Assembly: GCF_002934455.1 (NCBI RefSeq)
Contig: NZ_PTIR01000007.1
Location: 62,001 to 126,000 of the forward strand
Direction of reading: 5' to 3'
Length of the DNA stretch: 64,000 bases
Origin: Trinickia symbiotica
GTDB lineage: Bacteria; Pseudomonadota; Gammaproteobacteria; Burkholderiales; Burkholderiaceae
Each line of letters begins with the position of its first letter. Positions within the stretch are counted from its first letter, which is position 1. The notes beneath the pieces were generated by a model. That model made no database searches, was not told the DNA's origin, and saw only the letters and a program-made list of their open reading frames with translations. Shown here piece by piece: positions 41,092 through 50,419 of this stretch. The position numbers and the translations under genes were made by a program.

Positions 41092-41603
41092 ACGCACGCT
41101 ATCTCGCCGGGGTCGCCGCGATCGCTGGCGTGTTTTGGATGATCGTCGGAACAGGTTGCCAGTCGATTGGCGCCGCAAGTGGCGCCGCGGCCGGCGTGGC
41201 GACCGGGGCCGCGACGACGAACCCTGCGATCGGAATCGGTGTTGGCATTGCGGTGGAGGCGGCAACGGATGAAGCGGTCAGGCGTACGACGCGCCATCTG
41301 CACCAGGATCAGCAGGATGCGATCGCGGCCGTCGTCGGCGCGCTGCCCGTCGATGAAAGCGGGGCGTGGCGTGTCAAGCATTGGCTACCGATCGAGAACG
41401 GGCGCGGACGCGTGCGCGTGACGCGCGCATTCGCGACCCCGCTCGCCCTTTGCAAGGACTTCGTGTTCTCCGTCGCGCATGGCGACGGTCCGGACGCACA
41501 CGAGGATTGGTATACGGCAAGCGCTTGTCAGCAAGGGACGCGATGGAAGTGGGCCGATGCCGAGCCGGCGGTGGCGCGGTGGGGCAACTTGGAGCAGCAG
41601 TAG
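41088..41603 (+). CDS. Putative lipoprotein with glycine-zipper region (paralogue 2)
   Basis: A 171-residue protein whose ATG overlaps the stop of the preceding paralogue (ATGA), implying translational coupling. A signal segment ends in the lipobox-like VGTGC (Cys24). A glycine-zipper stretch follows (GAASGAAAGVATGAATTNPAIGIGVGIAVEAA). The domain shared with the upstream protein has WRVKHWLPIENGRGRVRVTRAF, CKDFVFSVAHGD and the ending RWKWADAEPAVARWGNL. Probably an outer-membrane or periplasmic lipoprotein; role unknown. Confidence 0.7.
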   Translation: MNARYLAGVAAIAGVFWMIVGTGCQSIGAASGAAAGVATGAATTNPAIGIGVGIAVEAATDEAVRRTTRHLHQDQQDAIAAVVGALPVDESGAWRVKHWLPIENGRGRVRVTRAFATPLALCKDFVFSVAHGDGPDAHEDWYTASACQQGTRWKWADAEPAVARWGNLEQQ

Positions 41604-41731
41604 GTACGCCGCATGGGTGCGTGCCGCGTTCGCCCATTTTCAGGCGCCCAAGTCATGCCTCTGGTGAAGGCTGCGTTCGCGTTCGAAGCGTCGACGGGCG
41701 CGAGGGGCGCCGCGCCAGTGCCGCCTTAGAC

Positions 41732-42258
41732 CTAGAAGAGTTCAGGTGGTCTGCGATCGACGAATTCGCGCGGAGCCGACTCGGGCAGTGTAAAGGCGAC
41801 ATGTGGTAAATCGTCGAGCAACCCATCGAACTGCGCGTCGGCCTCGCTCGTAAAGAGGCCATCGAGGTAGTCGAAGCTCAACATCGGCACCAGGGCTCGA
41901 AGCGCGGCCTCGGCTCCAGCCTGCGGGCCGCTGTCGATGCCGTCCACGTCGAGGCGGATCGTGCACGCGCCTCCTTCGCTGCAGTCGATCGCACCAAGGT
42001 CGATCAATTTACCCGCCGCGTTTTGCGCGAGCACGCGCGTTCCGGTTGCGAATAGTCGGAACGGCCGGTCGAATTGCGGCAAGTCCGTCTGCGGTCGCGT
42101 CCCCATCGTTTTCTCCCGATCGCCATCGTATTTCTCTTGCGCCGCAACTCGCGTGCCGGCGCGCCAGGCATCCGAGATCTGCGTGGACGTCAAATCGTCT
42201 GCACGATTTCGCCATATGACGATCCGGCAAGAGCAAAGCTGAAAACAATCGTTCTCAT
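41732..42258 (-). pseudogene. Secreted hypothetical protein with probable frameshift in the signal peptide
   Basis: The best translation start is ATG at 42258, with AGGAAAGG about 9 nt upstream, and begins like a signal peptide (RTIVFSFALAGSSYG). That frame hits TGA after 22 codons. The shifted frame continues without a stop from RADDLTSTQISDAWRAG to the end at 41732, giving about 150 residues including DLPQFDRPFRLFATGTRVLAQNAAG, GAIDCSEGGACTIRLDVDGIDSG and a C-terminal SFDYLDGLFTSEADAQFDGLLDDL. A single 1- or 2-nt indel around 42205-42215 would join them. Alternatively translation starts inside, at ATG 42106. No family recognised. Confidence 0.5.
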
Positions 42259-42375
42259 CGCATCGCGCCTTTCCTAGACTGTCGGTTCCCGTAGCGGTAG
42301 CGCCGCTCGATCCCCTTTCTCTTGAAACCGAACAGTTTTGTGCCAAAGGCGCTCAACCAGCGTCGTGGAGAAGTC

Positions 42376-43374
42376 ATGTCTTGGAAGAACAACGAGCTTC
42401 ATCAACCCGCACGCCGTCGCTGGCTCAAGGTAGCCGCCGCGAGCGGCGCCGCGCTGGCGGGCGGCGCGCTCGGCGCCGGATACCCGCAGTGGGCGCTGGC
42501 ACAAGGCGCGGCTGCCAAGACCTTGCGTATCGGCTATCAGAAGTACGGCTCGCTCGTGCTCGTGAAGGCACGCGGCACGCTCGAGAAGCGTCTCGCGAGC
42601 CAAGGTGTCACGGTTTCGTGGCTCGAGTTTCCCGCGGGCCCGCAACTGCTCGAAGGACTGAACGCAGGAGCCGTCGATTTCGGCACGGTCGGGGAAACGC
42701 CTCCCATCTTCGCGCAGGCCGCCGGCGTCGATTTCGTTTATGTCGCGAATGAGCCGCCGTCGCCTGCCGCGGAAGCGATCGTCGTGCCGCACGACTCGCC
42801 GATCAAGTCCGTCGCGGATCTGCGCGGCAAGAAGGTTGCGCTCAATAGGGGATCGAATGTCCACTACCTTCTGGTGCGGGCGTTGAGACACGCCGGCCTT
42901 CAGTACGCCGACATTCAGCCTGCTTACCTCGCGCCGGCCGACGCGCGCGCCGCGTTCACGCAAGGCAGCGTCGACGCATGGGTAATCTGGGATCCCTACT
43001 TCGCCGCGATCGAGAAGCAAACCGGCGCGCGCATTCTCGCCGACGGCACCGGTCTCGTCGACAACACGCAGTTCTATCTGGCGTCGAAGCGCTTCGCATC
43101 GAGCGCGCCGCAGCTCGTGCGCGCGACGCTCGAGGAGCTGGCGAGCGCGGACGCCTGGGCAAAGGCGAACCCGGCCGCGGTTGCCGCCCAGCTCGCGCCG
43201 CTCGTCGGCCTCGAGCCGGCCATCGTCGAAGTCGCGGCGCGCCGCTCGTCGTATGGCGCCCGTCCGGTCTCGGCAAACGTGCTGGCATCACAGCAAACGA
43301 TCGCCGATACGTTCAGCGAGCTCAGGCTCATTCCGAAACAAATCGCCGTCAAAGACGCGCAGTGGCTTGCCTGA
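42376..43374 (+). CDS. ssuA: Aliphatic sulfonate ABC transporter substrate-binding protein
   Basis: Periplasmic receptor for alkanesulfonates. The 332-residue protein begins with a twin-arginine-like, Tat-style leader (ARRRWLKVAAASGAALAGGALG). The mature domain has LRIGYQKYGSLVLVKARGTLEKRL, WLEFPAGPQLLEGLNAGAVDFGTVGETPP, KKVALNRGSNVHYLLVRAL and DAWVIWDPYFAAIEKQTG, matching the SsuA/NrtA fold. The ATG at 42376 has GGAGAAG upstream; an earlier ATG at 42322 is not supported. First gene of ssuADCB, which normally responds to sulfate starvation (CysB/Cbl/SsuR type control); no specific operator identified. Confidence 0.95.
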   Translation: MSWKNNELHQPARRRWLKVAAASGAALAGGALGAGYPQWALAQGAAAKTLRIGYQKYGSLVLVKARGTLEKRLASQGVTVSWLEFPAGPQLLEGLNAGAVDFGTVGETPPIFAQAAGVDFVYVANEPPSPAAEAIVVPHDSPIKSVADLRGKKVALNRGSNVHYLLVRALRHAGLQYADIQPAYLAPADARAAFTQGSVDAWVIWDPYFAAIEKQTGARILADGTGLVDNTQFYLASKRFASSAPQLVRATLEELASADAWAKANPAAVAAQLAPLVGLEPAIVEVAARRSSYGARPVSANVLASQQTIADTFSELRLIPKQIAVKDAQWLA

Positions 43375-43392
43375 GAGAGCGGAGAGAAGCGC

Positions 43393-44550
43393 ATGAAGGT
43401 TTTCTGGTTCATCCCGCTGCACGGCGATTCGCGCTATCTCGGCACGTCCGAAGGCGCGCGCGCCGCCACCTATGACTATTTCCAGCAGATTGCCGTGGCA
43501 GCCGACACGCTCGGCTACGAAGGCGTGCTGCTACCGACGGGCCGTTCCTGCGAGGACGCATGGGTCGTCGCATCGAGCCTCATCGCGGCAACGCGTCGAC
43601 TCAAGTTTCTCGTCGCCATTCGGCCGGGGCTCAGCTCACCCGGCCTCTCGGCCCGGATGGCGGCGACGTTCGACCGGCTTTCGAAGGGCCGGCTTCTCAT
43701 CAACGTCGTGACGGGCGGCAGCCCCGTGGAGCTGGAAGGCGATGGCTTCTTCGCCGATCACGACGTTCGCTATGAAATCACCGACGAGTTTCTGTCGATT
43801 TGGCGCGACCACTTCAGGACAGCCCATGACGGCGGGTCGGTCGACTTCGAGGGGCGCCATCTGAGCTCGCGAGGCGGCAAGCTGCTCTACCCGTCGTTCC
43901 AGCGGCCGCATCCGCCATTGTGGTTTGGCGGATCGTCGGAAGCTGCCCAGGCGATCGTGGCCGATCATATCGATACGTATTTGACTTGGGGCGAGCCGCC
44001 GGACGCGGTGGCCAAGAAGATCGCCAGCGTGCGCGCGAAGGCCGAGCGCAAGGGGCGCAAGGTCAAGTTCGGGATCCGGCTCCATGTCATCGTGCGTGAA
44101 AGCGAGGACGAAGCATGGGCCGAGGCGGACCGGCTCATCAGCCGCGTCGACGACGAAACCGCCGCGAAAGCGCAAGCCGACTTCGCCAAGATGGATTCGG
44201 AAGGGCAGCGCCGCATGGCTGCATTGCATGGCGGCAAGGGCCGCACACGGGCTGAGCTCGAGATCTATCCGAACCTCTGGGCCGGCATCGGACTCGTGCG
44301 GACGGGGGCCGGCACCGCGCTCGTGGGCACTCCGGAGCAGGTCGTGGCGCGCATGACCGAGTATGCCGAGCTCGGCATCGACACGTTCATTCTCTCCGGC
44401 TATCCGCACCTCGAAGAAGCCTATCGCTTCGCCGAACTCGTCTTTCCAAGACTACCGCAGCGGGTGCGCGAGAACCTGGGGTCGGCGCTGCCAGGGCCTT
44501 TCGGCGAAATCGTCGGCGTGACGCACTTGCCGAAAGCAGCGCACGGCTGA
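43393..44550 (+). CDS. ssuD: FMNH2-dependent alkanesulfonate monooxygenase
   Basis: Luciferase-family enzyme releasing sulfite and an aldehyde from alkanesulfonates, using reduced flavin from SsuE. The 385-residue TIM-barrel protein has [83 protein letters not shown] and [28 protein letters not shown]. It lies 18 nt after ssuA. No flavin reductase gene ssuE is in this cluster, so reduced FMN must come from elsewhere. Confidence 0.97.
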   Translation: MKVFWFIPLHGDSRYLGTSEGARAATYDYFQQIAVAADTLGYEGVLLPTGRSCEDAWVVASSLIAATRRLKFLVAIRPGLSSPGLSARMAATFDRLSKGRLLINVVTGGSPVELEGDGFFADHDVRYEITDEFLSIWRDHFRTAHDGGSVDFEGRHLSSRGGKLLYPSFQRPHPPLWFGGSSEAAQAIVADHIDTYLTWGEPPDAVAKKIASVRAKAERKGRKVKFGIRLHVIVRESEDEAWAEADRLISRVDDETAAKAQADFAKMDSEGQRRMAALHGGKGRTRAELEIYPNLWAGIGLVRTGAGTALVGTPEQVVARMTEYAELGIDTFILSGYPHLEEAYRFAELVFPRLPQRVRENLGSALPGPFGEIVGVTHLPKAAHG

Positions 44551-44616
44551 GTGGAACCTGCTCGGACGCGGGTGACGTAATCGTTCGCACTACGAAATTA
44601 TCGAAAGGGGAAGCAC

Positions 44617-45480
44617 GTGAAAATGCAGGTGCTGACGAGACGCATCGTGCCGTGGATCGTCCCGGCCCTCATCCTCTTCGCGTGGGAGGTGAGCGCACGC
44701 ATCGGTTGGCTCTCCGCGCGCGTCTTGCCGGAACCGCTTGCGGTTGCGCGAGCGGCATGGGGGCTCATGCTCAGCGGCGAAATGTGGACCGATGTCGAGG
44801 TGAGCGCGTGGCGCGCATTGGTTGGTTTCGCGATCGGCGGCGGCATCGGTTTTGCGCTCGGGCTCGCGACGGGGCTTTTCAAGTCGATCGAAGCGGCGCT
44901 GGATTCGACCGTCCAAATGATTCGGAACATCCCCGCGCTCGCGATGATCCCGCTCGTCATCCTCTGGTTCGGCATCGAGGAGCAGGCCAAGCTCTTTCTC
45001 GTCGCGCTGGGCGTGTTCTTTCCCATCTACGTGAACACCTTTCACGGAATCCGCTCGGTGGACGGCAACCTCGTCGAAATGGCGAGGAGCTATGGCGTGC
45101 GGGGATTGGCGCTCTACCGCCATGTGATTTTGCCGGGCGCGTTGCCCTCGATTCTCGTCGGCGTGCGCTTCGCGCTCGGGTTGATGTGGGTCATGCTGAT
45201 CGTCGCCGAGACGATTTCCGCGCAGTCGGGCATCGGCTACATGACGATGAATGCGCGCGAATTCATGCAAACGGACGTCGTGGTGGTCGGCATTCTGCTT
45301 TACGCATTGCTCGGCAAGTTGGCCGACATGCTCGCGCGCGGGCTCGAACGAAGTCTGCTGCCTTGGCATCCGGCCTATGCGGGCAGTGCCGTGCGTCCGC
45401 GCGCGGCGCGCACGCGCCTCGGCGCGAGGTGGACGAGGGCGGTCAAGCGGCCGCACGGGTGGCGAGGAGTGAAGGCGTGA
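44617..45480 (+). CDS. ssuC: Aliphatic sulfonate ABC transporter permease
   Basis: Inner-membrane permease of the SsuABC importer. The 287-residue protein has about six transmembrane segments and the BPD-type EAA loop, visible as [44 protein letters not shown]. Translation likely begins at GTG 44617, or at ATG 44623 two codons later. The last 40 residues are Arg-rich and form a longer cytoplasmic tail than usual. Its stop overlaps the ssuB start by 4 nt. Confidence 0.95.
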   Translation: MKMQVLTRRIVPWIVPALILFAWEVSARIGWLSARVLPEPLAVARAAWGLMLSGEMWTDVEVSAWRALVGFAIGGGIGFALGLATGLFKSIEAALDSTVQMIRNIPALAMIPLVILWFGIEEQAKLFLVALGVFFPIYVNTFHGIRSVDGNLVEMARSYGVRGLALYRHVILPGALPSILVGVRFALGLMWVMLIVAETISAQSGIGYMTMNAREFMQTDVVVVGILLYALLGKLADMLARGLERSLLPWHPAYAGSAVRPRAARTRLGARWTRAVKRPHGWRGVKA

Positions 45481-46274
45481 GTGCCTCGACAATGGCGGAC
45501 GGGATCGGCCTGGCAAACGCTGCCACGCTCGAAACGGGCACCGAGGCGGCGATCGTCCTGAAGTCGATTTCGAAGCGTTATGCCGAGCGCGTTGTGCTCG
45601 ATCGTCTCGACCTGACCGTCGCCAAGGGAAGCTTCGTTGCGATCATCGGGCGCAGCGGCTGCGGAAAGTCGACGCTGCTGCGCCTCGTGGCCGGTCTGGA
45701 GACGCCCGACGACGGCGAGCTCGTCAGGGGCGAAAGGGGCGAAGGCGGCCGTCGCGAGCCGCGTGGAGCGCCCCGCACACGCATCATGTTTCAGGATGCC
45801 CGACTATTGCCGTGGAAGAGCGTGCTCGCTAACGTCATGCTCGGCCTGCCGCGCGCGGCGCGCGATGAAGCGCGCGCGGCACTGGACGAGGTGGGGCTCT
45901 CGGCCCGCGAGCACGACTGGCCCGCGCAGTTGTCAGGGGGCCAGCGGCAGCGTGTGGCGCTTGCGCGTGCGCTCGTGCATCGCCCCGATCTGTTGCTGCT
46001 CGACGAGCCGCTCGGCGCGCTCGACGCGCTCACGCGCATTGAAATGCACGAGCTCATCGAGCGGCTTTGGCGCGAGCACCGGTTCACCGCGCTGCTCGTG
46101 ACGCACGATGTGCAGGAAGCCGTGGCGCTCGCGAGCCGAATTCTGCTCATCGAGCGCGGGCGCATCGCGCTCGATCGGCAGATCGAGCTCGCGCGGCCGC
46201 GAGCGCGTGGCACGGCCGCGTTCGCCGCGATCGAGGACGCCGTGCTTCAGCGTGTGCTCGAGCCCGCGAGCTGA
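45477..46274 (+). CDS. ssuB: Aliphatic sulfonate ABC transporter ATP-binding protein
   Basis: ATPase of the SsuABC importer. From the GTG at 45477, which overlaps the ssuC stop (GTGA), it has 265 residues; an ATG five codons in is the alternative. Walker A is [17 protein letters not shown]-loop [14 protein letters not shown] (the RLLPW motif is typical of SsuB/TauB), signature [15 protein letters not shown], Walker [14 protein letters not shown] and H-loop [11 protein letters not shown]. It is the last gene of ssuADCB. Confidence 0.95.
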   Translation: MSASTMADGIGLANAATLETGTEAAIVLKSISKRYAERVVLDRLDLTVAKGSFVAIIGRSGCGKSTLLRLVAGLETPDDGELVRGERGEGGRREPRGAPRTRIMFQDARLLPWKSVLANVMLGLPRAARDEARAALDEVGLSAREHDWPAQLSGGQRQRVALARALVHRPDLLLLDEPLGALDALTRIEMHELIERLWREHRFTALLVTHDVQEAVALASRILLIERGRIALDRQIELARPRARGTAAFAAIEDAVLQRVLEPAS

Positions 46275-46473
46275 CAAACCGCTTCGCGTCCGGCTGTGCC
46301 CGCGGCTGCAAGTGAGTCGTCACTTCCATTGTCATTCCATTGTGATCTGGTGGCTGCCGTCGACGATCCACGTGCTTCGGGCTTCGTAGAGCGCTCCATC
46401 GATATCCGAGTCTTCTCGTCTGCTGATTAGTGGGCGCCGTTATAATGCGGGACCATTCGTTCCGCATCGACCC

Positions 46474-47106
46474 ATGAGCCGAGTCCTCTGCGCACTGCTG
46501 ATTTCGTTCGGAATCCTGACGCATGCCTATGCCGAGGGCTCTGAATCGACAGCCGTACCCGCACCCGCAACGAGTGGAATCGACACATCGTCGTTAGCGC
46601 AAGCAAGCGGCGCCTCGGCACCCGCCCACGCATCCGTGAGCGAAGCCGCGACTGCGCAGACGCATCGCATCTCGAGCATGCTCGTGGAAAAATTCGGCCT
46701 CGCCCGTGCGAAGGCGGAAGAGATCACCAACGCGGTAGTCTCCTCGGCATCGAAGTACTCGCTGCCGCCGGCGCTCGTGCTTGCAATCATCTCGATCGAG
46801 TCGCGGTTTCGCGAGAAGGCGCATGGCCTGCACGGCGCGACCGGACTCATGCAGGTCGTGCCCGCCGCACACCGCCGCCTGGTGAGCCATATCGATCTGA
46901 CGGAGCCCGCCGCCAATATCGAAGCCGGGTCCGCGATCCTTCATGGCTATATAGAGTCGGCCCAGGGCGACGTGGCCGCGGCGCTCAAGAGCTACGGCGG
47001 ATCGTCGGCCTATGCCCGCAAAGTGAGCCTGCGCGTCCATGATTTCGAGGCGGGCGTCGGGGCAAGCGCGCCTGACATCGCATTCGACGCGAGCGGTGCG
47101 CGCTAG
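46474..47106 (+). CDS. Lytic transglycosylase (SLT domain)
   Basis: A 210-residue periplasmic peptidoglycan-cleaving enzyme. A signal peptide occupies about residues 1-21 (ending AYAEG). A Ser/Thr/Ala-rich linker precedes the SLT domain (about 90-200). The catalytic Glu lies in ALVLAIISIESRFREKAHG, followed by the GATGLMQVVPAAHR block, NIEAGSAILHGYI and AALKSYGGSSAYARKV. Such enzymes trim the wall or open it for envelope machines. It stands alone between ssuB and the adhesin-E-like gene. Confidence 0.9.
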   Translation: MSRVLCALLISFGILTHAYAEGSESTAVPAPATSGIDTSSLAQASGASAPAHASVSEAATAQTHRISSMLVEKFGLARAKAEEITNAVVSSASKYSLPPALVLAIISIESRFREKAHGLHGATGLMQVVPAAHRRLVSHIDLTEPAANIEAGSAILHGYIESAQGDVAAALKSYGGSSAYARKVSLRVHDFEAGVGASAPDIAFDASGAR

Positions 47107-47360
47107 CGCTCGCTGCATCCGTTTCCCGAACCCCGCTTCCCGTGCCTCGAGCAGTCAGCAATGCCCTTTCGCTACGCGCGCCACGCGCTCGGGGCTCGAG
47201 TCGTTCGGGCATGTCGAATTTTCCATATCGCTGCGCGCGGTGAATGATCGCTCTGCTAGAATCCAGTAACGTCGAAGACGCCGGCAAGAAGGGCGATACT
47301 AAAAAGTCCGGAACAAATTCGAATCGACGTCGTGGGCCAATTTCGATCATAGGAAAGATA

Positions 47361-47753
47361 ATGAAATTGCTCCGTCGATTGCTGATTTGTTTCGTGGCGC
47401 TTGCGGCAAGCTCCCAATCCGATGCGGCGCAATGGGTCCATCTGGCGAGCGAACGCGATCTCTCTTACGAGGTCGACATGGATAGCGTCAAAAGCGGTCC
47501 CGATGGCTATCTGGAGTACGTTGGGAAGACACTGTGGAAAGTCCCCGCGATGCTTTCCGGGGCGACGAAGCCTGTTGCCGTCTCCATCACCCGCTATCAA
47601 ATCGACTGCGACCATAAAGCGTGGCGCGCGATCGATACCAACTATATGACGGCCGAGGGCGAGCCGGCAGGCAAGGCCCAACCCAAGGATGCGGCTTGGA
47701 CGCCCATTGGGCCCGGCACCGTCGTCGACCTGATGTTTCGGAAAGTGTGCTGA
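47361..47753 (+). CDS. Surface-adhesin protein E-like secreted protein
   Basis: A 130-residue secreted protein. Residues 1-23 form a signal peptide (KLLRRLLICFVALAASSQSDA). The mature part, QWVHLASERDLSYEVDMDSVKSG, YLEYVGKTLW, VSITRYQIDCDHKAWRAIDTNYM and a final VDLMFRKVC, matches the pattern of the surface-adhesin E (Haemophilus protein E-like) family: a strand-rich fold with a C-terminal disulfide. AGGAAAG sits 5 nt before the ATG. Function in this organism is unknown. Confidence 0.72.
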   Translation: MKLLRRLLICFVALAASSQSDAAQWVHLASERDLSYEVDMDSVKSGPDGYLEYVGKTLWKVPAMLSGATKPVAVSITRYQIDCDHKAWRAIDTNYMTAEGEPAGKAQPKDAAWTPIGPGTVVDLMFRKVC

Positions 47754-47868
47754 GCGACCGTGTACGCGGGAACCCCATACGGCCTGATGCTTTGGTCTAC
47801 CATTGCTGCCGACCCGCATGCACAGCGACGCGCTGTGCCGGCGGAGACGTCTCGATCGCGAGGACAAT

Positions 47869-48318
47869 ATGCGTATGACGCGCAAGCTCGGAGTTGCTGC
47901 GCTGCTGTCGGTTTTGACGATCGGCGCGGCGCTCGCCGACGAAGTCGTCTACAAGGCAAGCCTGCAGCCGTCGAGCGAGGTGCCGCCGACGACGAGCAGG
48001 GGAAGCGGTGAGCTGAAAGCGATGTTCGACACCTCGACGAAGCTCCTCAAGTGGGCCGGCTCGTTTCAGGGGCTCTCCGGCCCCGCCACGATGGCGCGGT
48101 TTCAGGGACCGGCATCGGTCGGCCAAAACGCCGCCGTGCAGATCGACGCCCCGCTCGCGAAGGCGCTGCGCGGCGACATCGAAGGCCAAGCCACGTTGAC
48201 GGACGCGCAGATCAACGACCTCGAGACGGGCAAGTGGTACTTCAATATTTATACGGAGCAATACAAGAGCGGCGAAATACGTGGCCAGTTGTTGCCGTCG
48301 CCCCCTGTGCCGCACTAA
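47869..48318 (+). CDS. CHRD-domain protein
   Basis: A 149-residue secreted protein with a signal peptide (LGVAALLSVLTIGAALA, about residues 7-23) and a single CHRD (chordin) domain. The domain markers are YKASLQPSSEVPPTTSRGSGELKAMFD at the start and WYFNIYTEQYKSGEIRGQLLP at the end. CHRD domains are extracytoplasmic beta folds of unclear bacterial function. The ATG at 47869 follows GAGGACA; a second ATG lies two codons later. Confidence 0.85.
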   Translation: MRMTRKLGVAALLSVLTIGAALADEVVYKASLQPSSEVPPTTSRGSGELKAMFDTSTKLLKWAGSFQGLSGPATMARFQGPASVGQNAAVQIDAPLAKALRGDIEGQATLTDAQINDLETGKWYFNIYTEQYKSGEIRGQLLPSPPVPH

Positions 48319-48421
48319 CTTCTGTCCATCCGGTCTAGATCGGATATTCGAGAACCGCTCGTACATGGCACGTTCGTCGCAAGTACCATGATCGTTTGCC
48401 GCGTTCAGGGAGTGGGCCGCG

Positions 48422-49438
48422 ATGAGTTGGCAAAGCGCCGTCGTCAGCTGGGTTCTCAAGAAGCAGTTTCGTCCGGAGACGGAGAAGCCTCATGTGAGCG
48501 TCGAGCGTGCCCGTACGCGCACGGCCGAGCGCGTCTGGTCGCCAAAGGTGCCGGCCGGCTGGCGGCTCACCGAGCACTACGGCGTCGACGACGCGCCGTT
48601 ACGCGGCGAATGGCTCCAGCCGGCTGGCAAACTCGGCGCCCCTGCCCATCCCGCCGCGACGGCGCCTCTCGATAGTGCGGCCGTGCCCGACGCTGGCGCG
48701 CCGATGCGCACGCTACTCTATTTGCACGGCGGCGGTTACTACTTCTGCTCGCCAAGATCGCATCGCTCGCTCGTTTTTCCGCTGGCGGTGCGTGCGGGCG
48801 CCCGCGCGTTTTCGCTCGATTACCGCCTTGCGCCCGAGCATCCATTCCCCGCCGCCGTCGACGACGCGCTCGCCGCCTATCGTTGCCTGCTCGCCGACGG
48901 GATACCGCCCGATTCGATCGTGGTAGCGGGGGACTCGGCGGGCGGTGGCCTCGCGCTCGCGCTTCTTCTCGCGTTGCGCGACGCGAAAGACGCGTTGCCT
49001 GCCGCGGCGCTGCTGTTCTCCCCTTGGACCGACCTTGCGGCGACGGGCAAGACGCTCGTCACGAACGACGGAGCCGATCCGATGTTTCGCGGTGCGGCCA
49101 TCGAGCGCGCGACGCGTCTCTATCTGGCCGGCGCGGATCCCAGGCACCCGTATGCGTCGCCGCTCTACGGAAATTTCACGGGCCTGCCGCCGCTGATGAT
49201 TCAGGCCGGCAGCACGGAGGTGCTGCTCGACGATGCGCGGCGTGTCGCCGAGCGCGCGCGGGCGGCCGGGTGTGTCGTCGAGTTCGAGGTCTGGGCGAAG
49301 ATGCCGCATGTCTGGCAACTATTCGCCCCGTTCATTCCCGAGGCGCGCCGCGCCCTCGATCGGGCGGCTGCGTTCGCGCGCTGGCATGCCAGCGAACGCT
49401 ATCGTCAGCGCAGCGGCGAGAGGTCGATTGCTCTATAG
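48422..49438 (+). CDS. Alpha/beta hydrolase, hormone-sensitive-lipase family esterase
   Basis: A 338-residue carboxylesterase-type protein. The oxyanion motif is LYLHGGGYYFCSPRSHR, and the nucleophile elbow is VAGDSAGGGLALAL. Other blocks are FSLDYRLAPEHPFPAAVDDALAAY, LLFSPWTDLA and GLPPLMIQAGSTEVLLDDARR with the likely catalytic Asp. The His is in KMPHVWQLF. Substrate is unknown. Its 3' end overlaps the convergent EcsC-family gene by 34 nt. Confidence 0.92.
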   Translation: MSWQSAVVSWVLKKQFRPETEKPHVSVERARTRTAERVWSPKVPAGWRLTEHYGVDDAPLRGEWLQPAGKLGAPAHPAATAPLDSAAVPDAGAPMRTLLYLHGGGYYFCSPRSHRSLVFPLAVRAGARAFSLDYRLAPEHPFPAAVDDALAAYRCLLADGIPPDSIVVAGDSAGGGLALALLLALRDAKDALPAAALLFSPWTDLAATGKTLVTNDGADPMFRGAAIERATRLYLAGADPRHPYASPLYGNFTGLPPLMIQAGSTEVLLDDARRVAERARAAGCVVEFEVWAKMPHVWQLFAPFIPEARRALDRAAAFARWHASERYRQRSGERSIAL

Positions 49439-50280
49439 GCGGTTTCCACAACCTCTGTGCCATATCGCCGCTCGAGCCGACGGATCGTGAAATGGCCGTG
49501 CGCCGTCTGCTGGAAATGGTCGATGAAGGCCGTGTTGACGACGGCACCGAGCACCGCCCCGATCGCGGGAATCGACTTGGCCGCGACCTGCTCGCTGACT
49601 TGCACGGAAAAGCGCGCCGCGATCGCGTTCATGAGTCTCAGTAGCGCGGCGGTGCCGTGGGAGGCGAGGCTTTTCGACGCGAGGTCCGACGAAGCCTTCG
49701 ATATGGCCTGCGCGAGCGCGCCGCGCGCGATGAAGTAGCCGAACTCCGCGTCTTCGTTGGCCTGCTCGCGCTTCGACCGGGTGCCGCCGCCGAGGCCGAA
49801 TACGGACAGACATTGCAGCTGCGTCTCGATCGTCCGCAAGTCCTCGCCTTCGCTGCGGGCGATATCGCAGATGGAACGGAACATCAGGGTCGTCGTAACC
49901 GGCAGTTCCGCCGGCAACGCCAGCAGCCCGAAGGCACCGCCGGCCGCGCCGGTGGTCGCAACCGCGAGCTTGTGCCAGATGTCGCGGGCCTTGGCGGACG
50001 CGGCCGAGCCGCCCGGTAGGAGGCCCTCGGCCTCGCCGCGCACGCCGAGGCTCGCCAGCGCGGCCTGCAGACACTTGTCCAGCGCGCGCCGCGTCGCTTC
50101 GGCGATGGTCTCGTGCGCCGCCGCCGGCAGACGCGCCATCAGCCGTTCCACCGGCGCGCCCGCGGCGCCGGCCAGCTTCATCGCGAGCGGCGCACGCTCG
50201 AGCGCGCGCTTCGCACGCGCGAGCGCCGCGAGATCGTCGGCCGTGAGCGGGCCGGCAATGGCCGGGGTCGAGTTTTCCAT
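49405..50280 (-). CDS. EcsC family protein
   Basis: A 291-residue protein of the EcsC family, named after a Bacillus gene linked to an ABC transporter but of unknown biochemical role. Typical blocks are an N-terminal helical region, WHKLAVATTGAAGGAFGLLALPAELPVTTTLMFRSICDIARSEGEDL, QAISKASSDLASKS and GAVLGAVVNTAFIDHFQQTAHGHFTIRRLERRYG. Two hydrophobic Gly/Ala-rich segments may contact the membrane. The ATG at 50280 is preferred over the GTG one codon earlier. It converges with the esterase gene and diverges from the efflux gene. Confidence 0.88.
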   Translation of the reverse strand: MENSTPAIAGPLTADDLAALARAKRALERAPLAMKLAGAAGAPVERLMARLPAAAHETIAEATRRALDKCLQAALASLGVRGEAEGLLPGGSAASAKARDIWHKLAVATTGAAGGAFGLLALPAELPVTTTLMFRSICDIARSEGEDLRTIETQLQCLSVFGLGGGTRSKREQANEDAEFGYFIARGALAQAISKASSDLASKSLASHGTAALLRLMNAIAARFSVQVSEQVAAKSIPAIGAVLGAVVNTAFIDHFQQTAHGHFTIRRLERRYGTEVVETAYRAIDLSPLR

Positions 50281-50374
50281 CACAGCATTTCCCTTGACGG
50301 TGAGGCAGAGCGCCCGCCGGCGGCACGGGCGCGAAGGACGGCGCGAGCGCGAGGCGGCGACTGCGCCACCATGC

Positions 50375-50417
50375 TATCATTTCAGTTCTTTGACGACACA
50401 ACGATTGTTTCATCAAA
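50375..50417 (+). promoter_or_regulatory. Candidate promoter and MarR-type operator before the efflux gene
   Basis: TATCAT (50375-50380) is a good -10 box without a clear -35. Just downstream, TTTGACGA (50389-50396) and TCATCAAA (50410-50417) form an inverted repeat with one mismatch, ending 2 nt before the ATG. That position suits repression by the MarR protein encoded after the transporter. Confidence 0.4.
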
Positions 50418-50419
50418 CG

